A stretch of 64,000 bases of DNA, taken from the NCBI GenBank assembly GCA_022825235.1, contig JAJDYI010000039.1, positions 62,001 to 126,000 on the forward strand. Direction: 5' to 3'. The notes under the pieces were generated by a model. That model saw only the letters and a list, made by a program, of their open reading frames with translations. It ran no database searches and was not told the origin of the DNA. Each line of letters begins with the position of its first letter. Position 1 is the first letter of the stretch. Positions 59,720-64,000 of this stretch are shown here, one piece after another. This DNA comes from Alphaproteobacteria bacterium. Lineage in GTDB: Bacteria > Pseudomonadota > Alphaproteobacteria > TMED109. Both the position numbers and the translations under genes were made by a program.

Positions 59720-60643
59720 TCAGGCGGCCGAAGGCGCTTCCGGGATCGGTGTCAGGATCCTGAGCTTCGCGTCCCCGCAGTCGAGTTCCTGACCCGCTTC
59801 TGCCGCCTCGGTGACCAGTGCCAGGCGGACGTGGGCCAGGCCCTCGCCGTCGCGGCTCGAGCGCATCGTGCCGACGTCGCGGTTCCCGAAGCGAATGGCG
59901 GTGCCGGGGGCCGGCACGGGCCCGGACGTGACCGCGACCCGCGCCAGCCGCCGGCGCACGGTTCCCCGGTAGCGCTGGCGAGCCGTGTTTTCCTGCCCGA
60001 TGTAGCACCCCTTGGAAAACGAGACTCCGTCCAGGAGGTCGAAGTTGCTTTCGAGCAGGTAGCTCCGCCCGATCACGAGATCGCGGCTGCCGTCGGGAAT
60101 CCCGGCTGCCAGGCGCTCGCGGTCGTAGTCGTCGCCGTTGCTTTCAGTGAATCCCGCGGCGGCAAAGAACGCGGCGATACGTGCTTCAGGAAGACAGGCA
60201 CGGATGCCGAGCTCGTCCGAGCGGGGGTCCACGTACACGACGCCGTCGTCAAGGGTGCGCGCCCGGCCGCGGGCGCCATCGAGTTCCATCGCTTGCGCCG
60301 CATGCGCGCCGAAGCCGACCCCGACGGTCAACGTCTCATCGATCTCGATCGTGGCCTTGCTGCGGAGCCGGTACAGCGCGAGCTTGCGGGCGAGGTCCGG
60401 CTGACGCTCGCGCTCGCTGTCCAGCAGGATGGCTTCGTCCGATTCGATCATCAGGAAGTCGTGGAGGTACATGCCCTGGGGGGTCAGCAACGCGGCATAG
60501 AGAACGCGGCCGCCATCCAGCCGATCGAGGTCGTTGGTGACGACGTTCTGCAGGAACTCGCGCGCGTCCGGTCCGTGGACCCGGGTGATCGCGCGGTCCG
60601 GCAGCGGGCACCAGCGAAGGGCGGAAGCGTGGTTGTCGGCCAT
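59720..60643 (-). CDS. ygfZ: Folate-binding protein YgfZ
   Basis: 307 residues of the GcvT-like family, which help make or repair Fe-S clusters using tetrahydrofolate. The signature KGCYIGQE (in FSKGCYIGQENTAR) holds the conserved Cys; the N-terminal REFLQNVVTNDL block is also typical. It converges with the SDR gene, 6 bp apart, and is divergent from the glycosyltransferase. Confidence 0.92.
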   Translation of the reverse strand: MADNHASALRWCPLPDRAITRVHGPDAREFLQNVVTNDLDRLDGGRVLYAALLTPQGMYLHDFLMIESDEAILLDSERERQPDLARKLALYRLRSKATIEIDETLTVGVGFGAHAAQAMELDGARGRARTLDDGVVYVDPRSDELGIRACLPEARIAAFFAAAGFTESNGDDYDRERLAAGIPDGSRDLVIGRSYLLESNFDLLDGVSFSKGCYIGQENTARQRYRGTVRRRLARVAVTSGPVPAPGTAIRFGNRDVGTMRSSRDGEGLAHVRLALVTEAAEAGQELDCGDAKLRILTPIPEAPSAA

Positions 60644-60726
60644 GCGATGTCAGTGTACTAGCGAACCCCGAGAGCCTCATCGTACACGGTGCCGGCGCCG
60701 GCAGATTCCTCCCGACAGGCCTTCCG

Positions 60727-61755
60727 ATGCTCGTGACCATTGCCGACCGTTCCTTCCCATTCGACGGGAATACGCCTGCCGAGACGGCATTGCCGCCTGC
60801 CCAGAAGGGCGTGGTGGCGCTGGCCGAGGCGCTGGCGGCCGCGGGTCACACGGTCCGGGTCTTCAACAATTGCGAGATGTCGACGGTGGTGCGCGACGTG
60901 AGCTGGGTGCCCTTAGAAGAGGCGGCGGCGGCCAGCACCGATCTCTGCATTGCGCACCAGGATCCGGAGCTTCTCGACCTAGTGCCGGACATCAAGACCC
61001 GGGTCCTGTGGATGACCGGCTCCGGAAAGCCCTTGGTCCAGCCGGAGCGGTTCGCCGCGTCGGCACGGCACCGGCCGGTGCTCGTCTACCAGGGCGAGGC
61101 CCACCTCGCGACCATTCCCGATGCGCTCCTGGCCTTCGACGGCGCCCGGATCCCGAACGGGGTGGGGGAGGCGTTCCTCACTGCCGAGGAGTCCCGTCCC
61201 TCCGTGTCCCCGAGAGCCGTCGTGACCACGCATCCGTTGCTGGGCCTGGAATGGCTCATCGGCCTCTGGCGGCGGCGCATCCACGGCCGCCTGCCCTGGG
61301 CCGAGCTCCACGTGTTCTCGGCGGCGCTCCACGGCGCGTCGGAGGGCCGGCCCCCGGCTCGTGCCTACGATCGGATCCACGCCATCGTCACGGCGGCAGC
61401 GAAATCCGGCGTGCACGTGCACAAGCCTCTGCCCGATGCCGAGATGGCCGAGTTCCTGGGGACGGCCCGGGTGCACCTCTACCCGTCCCACGAGAGCGAG
61501 GTGTCGGCGATGACGCTGGCCGAGAGCCAGGCGGTCGGGCTGCCGGCGGTCGCACGCCCCCTGGGCGCTGCGGGAGAACGCATCCTTGACGGGAAGACCG
61601 GCATCCTGGCCAAGGACGACAACGCGTTTGCCGAGATGGCCATTCGCCTGCTCGATGACCAGGCGACCCATGCCCGCATGAGCGAGCACGCCCGCGAGCG
61701 CGGCGGGCAGCCGTGGAGTGCGGTGGCAGGGGAATTCGAGGCGCTCACCCGATGA
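60727..61755 (+). CDS. Glycosyltransferase, GT-B fold
   Basis: 342 residues. The C-terminal nucleotide-sugar domain is recognised by LYPSHESEVSAMTLAESQAVGLPAVARPLGAAGE with the GT4-type Glu-rich segment, and ERILDGKTGILA. The N-terminal part is short and has KGVVALAEALAAAGHTV. Acceptor and sugar are unknown. It stands alone, not in a polysaccharide cluster. Confidence 0.82.
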   Translation: MLVTIADRSFPFDGNTPAETALPPAQKGVVALAEALAAAGHTVRVFNNCEMSTVVRDVSWVPLEEAAAASTDLCIAHQDPELLDLVPDIKTRVLWMTGSGKPLVQPERFAASARHRPVLVYQGEAHLATIPDALLAFDGARIPNGVGEAFLTAEESRPSVSPRAVVTTHPLLGLEWLIGLWRRRIHGRLPWAELHVFSAALHGASEGRPPARAYDRIHAIVTAAAKSGVHVHKPLPDAEMAEFLGTARVHLYPSHESEVSAMTLAESQAVGLPAVARPLGAAGERILDGKTGILAKDDNAFAEMAIRLLDDQATHARMSEHARERGGQPWSAVAGEFEALTR

Positions 61756-62052
61756 GCGTGAGGGCGAACGCAGGGAATCCGGGGTAGTGGCGGTGAGTTA
61801 GTCGGAGGCGCTGCGGAGATCCAGGATTGGATGTGATCGCAAGGCGACGCCGGCGCTGCAGAATGCTCCACCTTCGCCATGTGATGAGACCTGGACCGCT
61901 TGATTGACAGCGCACAGCATTGCTCGTTCGCCGGCTTGCAGAGCATGCCGTGTCGATAAAATGCAATTTCTTCGACACGTTGAGGTGACAGGTCGACGGC
62001 ATCGACATCTTTGGAAAATATTCAAACGTGCCGGACGGCAACGTCGTTGCGA

Positions 62053-62919
62053 TCAGTTTGCGATGCCGAACAGTGACGTTGCGCGTCGCGTTGCCATCAG
62101 CGAGCGGATGGAATCGGTATCGGGAGCCGTCGCCGGCCGGGTAGCCGCGTCGAGAACGAACGGAAGCAAGTCCAGGTCTCCGACTGTGTTGAGGAAAATT
62201 CGCGGCCTTTCCAACACCCACTGAACCGCTTGCTCAATGTCGTGTGGATCTTCGAAAGGCTGGTACCACGTGTTTCGATTGGGGTCGGTGACCGCCCAGG
62301 GGCCGCGCGCGATCGACTTGATGGTTTGCACGGCGACGTCCCGTTCGTCGCAGAGTTTGCTAAGAGCCTCGAAGTCCGCGCGATAACGCGCGTTCTCGTG
62401 CATCACAAAATTCCACGGGAGCAGGACCGAATCGAAATCGAACCGTTGAAGGCTCTTGTGGTGCATCGACGGGATCGTCCAGCCATGGCCGGTGACGCCA
62501 ATGAAGCGTGTCAGGCCTTCCTCACGGGCCTCGACCACTGCCTCGAGGGCCCCTTGCGGGCCCATCGCGGTCTCCCACTCGTCCGGATGGCCCAAGGAGT
62601 GAAGTTGCAGCAAGTCGACCGAATCCACACGGAGGCGTTCCAGTGAGCGCCGGATTTCGTCACGTGCAGCGGCATACGTGCGCTGGCCAGTCTTGGTAGC
62701 CAGAAAGAACCGATCCCGGTGCTCTCGCATCCACGGTCCGACCCGAAGTTCCGCATCGCCATAGCGGGGCGCCGTGTCGATGTGGTTGACGCCATAGTCC
62801 AACAGCAATTCAAGCGCGCGGTCGGCGCGGGCCTGGGTCACATTCTTGAGCGCGGCAGCCCCGAAGATCGCGACAGTGCTCTGGTGGCCTGTACGGCCGA
62901 AACGACGCGTTTCGATCAT
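62053..62919 (-). CDS. Aldo/keto reductase
   Basis: 288 residues, TIM-barrel NADPH reductase. Catalytic residues appear in order: [12 protein letters not shown] (Asp and Tyr), the Lys in LATKTGQR and the His in LLQLHSLG. The C-terminus is short and does not reach the full aldo/keto reductase length of about 320. Substrate unknown. Single gene. Confidence 0.87.
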   Translation of the reverse strand: MIETRRFGRTGHQSTVAIFGAAALKNVTQARADRALELLLDYGVNHIDTAPRYGDAELRVGPWMREHRDRFFLATKTGQRTYAAARDEIRRSLERLRVDSVDLLQLHSLGHPDEWETAMGPQGALEAVVEAREEGLTRFIGVTGHGWTIPSMHHKSLQRFDFDSVLLPWNFVMHENARYRADFEALSKLCDERDVAVQTIKSIARGPWAVTDPNRNTWYQPFEDPHDIEQAVQWVLERPRIFLNTVGDLDLLPFVLDAATRPATAPDTDSIRSLMATRRATSLFGIAN

Positions 62920-63437
62920 CCCAACAATCTTTCATGTTTCCGGCATTGGCCGCGAAGAATGAGGACCGGAACTCGAATGCCCAGCACCTGAGATGATAGG
63001 CGCCTGACAAGAACCTTGGTGCCAGTGGAAGGCGATCTTTGGGCCGAACTCATCGGCCCGGTCAACAAGTCAGCAACCTGCTTAAGGTGAAAGCTCTTTG
63101 GAGGCGGGGAAGAATCGCATGACGTGTCAGTGACTTACCCAGACAGCGTGTGGGGTCCACCTGATGACGTGGCTCAGATGCTGGAGGCTGCGGTCATGCA
63201 AATGTGTTGCTTGAGCAGGGTGTCTGGAACACGCGCGGCGCACGGATGGGAGTTCTTTCGAATATGCACGGAGTGCCCGGACCAGACGGTAGGCTACACG
63301 CGCGAAACGCCATCGACGTTCTTGGTGAGGGCCGGCATGGACTGTCGAAATGGTAACCGACAATTCGGGTGGGTGCGCCCCCTGTATCGGGATTCCCGGC
63401 AACACGGTCGTGATGTAGAAGCCAGGGGCTCGACCGC
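62920..63437. other. Gap of 518 bp between the reductase and MFS genes
   Basis: Divergent region. A GTG-started frame of 105 codons (63124-63441) overlaps the MFS start by four bases but has no recognisable protein character and is not called. No RNA gene or clear promoter was seen. Confidence 0.5.
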
Positions 63438-64000
63438 ATGAGGGCAAGCAGTTCGAGTAGCCCTCCAGTTGCGAAGCTCGGCACAACGGCGGGGACGCAA
63501 GCTCCTCTGCATCCGGCTGCTCTCGCTCTGGCGGGGCTCCTTTCACTCGCAGTCGCAGTAGGGATCGGGCGCTTCGCCTACACGCCGATCCTGCCGTACA
63601 TGGCCGCAGGCCTGGAGCTGGGCAAGTCTGAGGTCGGCCTGATCGCATCGGCCAACTATGCGGGATATCTGCTGGGCGCCTTGGCGGCGGCACTGCGAGG
63701 CTTGCCTGGCGACCCGCGTGGCTGGCTGCTCGGAGCGCTGGCAGTGAGCGGCCTGAGTACCTGTGCCATGGCTCTGACCACGGACTTGGCCGCGTTCCTG
63801 CTACTGCGTTTCTTCGGTGGAGCGGCCGGTGCGTTGGTGATGGTGTTTGCCTCGTCGCTCCTGATGGACCGGCTCGCAGCGGCTGGTCGAGACGGATGGG
63901 CGGACGTGATCTATGCGGGGGTCGGGACAGGTATCGCGATTTCCTCGCTGGCGGTTCCGGCGGCGGCATCCGGGATTGGCGACTGGCAGAGCCCGTGGCT
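63438..64000 (+). CDS. MFS transporter, YbfB/YjiJ-like, 3' end cut off
   Basis: First about 187 residues of a transporter; the gene continues past the window. A Ser-rich N-terminus is followed by helices with VGIGRFAYTPILPYM, the signature of the YbfB/YjiJ group, SEVGLIASANYAGYLLGALAAA, and a third and fourth helix. Substrate unknown. Start ATG 63438. Confidence 0.85.
   Translation, partial: MRASSSSSPPVAKLGTTAGTQAPLHPAALALAGLLSLAVAVGIGRFAYTPILPYMAAGLELGKSEVGLIASANYAGYLLGALAAALRGLPGDPRGWLLGALAVSGLSTCAMALTTDLAAFLLLRFFGGAAGALVMVFASSLLMDRLAAAGRDGWADVIYAGVGTGIAISSLAVPAAASGIGDWQSPW

Noticed and set aside
63124-63441. Open frame of 105 codons overlapping the MFS start by four bases
   Set aside because: GTG start, no recognisable motif and a composition like translated non-coding DNA; the overlap could be chance.

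Overview
This window is a high-GC stretch of bacterial chromosome that reads as alphaproteobacterial. The markers are conserved neighbourhoods: proS-lolC-lolD-dnaE, rpmF-plsX with ihfA and a MerR gene, yceD and bamE close together, a short ProS without the large editing insertion, and a UbiK-type accessory factor. No rRNA, tRNA, CRISPR array or transposase was found. TRAP transporters, a sulfate-activation operon and, above all, an swf-type polyketide synthase locus suggest a marine and possibly sponge-associated bacterium. The swf family (swfA PKS/FAS, swfB reductase plus sulfotransferase, swfC radical SAM) was described from sponge-symbiont metagenomes; assigning the host is my inference.

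Layout. 1-2268: pyrC (3' end cut off) and pyrB. 2417-8298: a rightward run of dacC-type carboxypeptidase, tmk, holB, metG, tatD and a dihaem cytochrome c. 8421-11037: leftward lgt, a MidA-like methyltransferase and pgeF. 11118-13035: ubiK, proC, GST. 13032-15919: leftward yceD, rpmF, plsX, ihfA, merR, with fabH absent from its usual place. 16415-18037: a ThDP enzyme lying between yceD and bamE. 18240-21826: bamE, then cysD and a cysN-cysC fusion that make APS and PAPS. 22065-24868: an orphan TakP-like binding protein and a secreted M19 dipeptidase.

25556-36962 is the most unusual part. A monomodular, fully reducing PKS/FAS of about 2,358 residues (KS-AT-DH-ER-KR-ACP, all with recognisable catalytic residues) is followed by a B12-binding radical SAM protein and by one polypeptide that joins a thioester reductase to a PAPS-dependent sulfotransferase. 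The PKS can build a saturated chain from malonyl units, the reductase can release it as aldehyde or alcohol, and the sulfotransferase can sulfate it. The radical SAM protein may alkylate an unactivated carbon. The PAPS donor is made by the cysD-cysNC operon less than 4 kb upstream. A stem-loop 6 bp after swfB marks the likely end of the unit. The product is unknown.

37319-46007 is accessory: a PLP aminotransferase, a YghU-type GST, a secreted rhodanese, a lyase-TRAP transporter operon, an intact excisionase-type antitoxin gene whose PIN toxin partner has decayed, and a nucleoside deoxyribosyltransferase. 46241-54011 holds proS-lolC-lolD-dnaE converging on a Sua5-type gene. 54012-59713 is a divergent catabolic locus (UxaA-type dehydratase and aminotransferase one way; FAH-fold hydrolase, 2-hydroxyacid dehydrogenase and SDR the other) that could form a sugar-acid oxidation route. 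The window ends with ygfZ, a glycosyltransferase, an aldo/keto reductase and a truncated MFS transporter.
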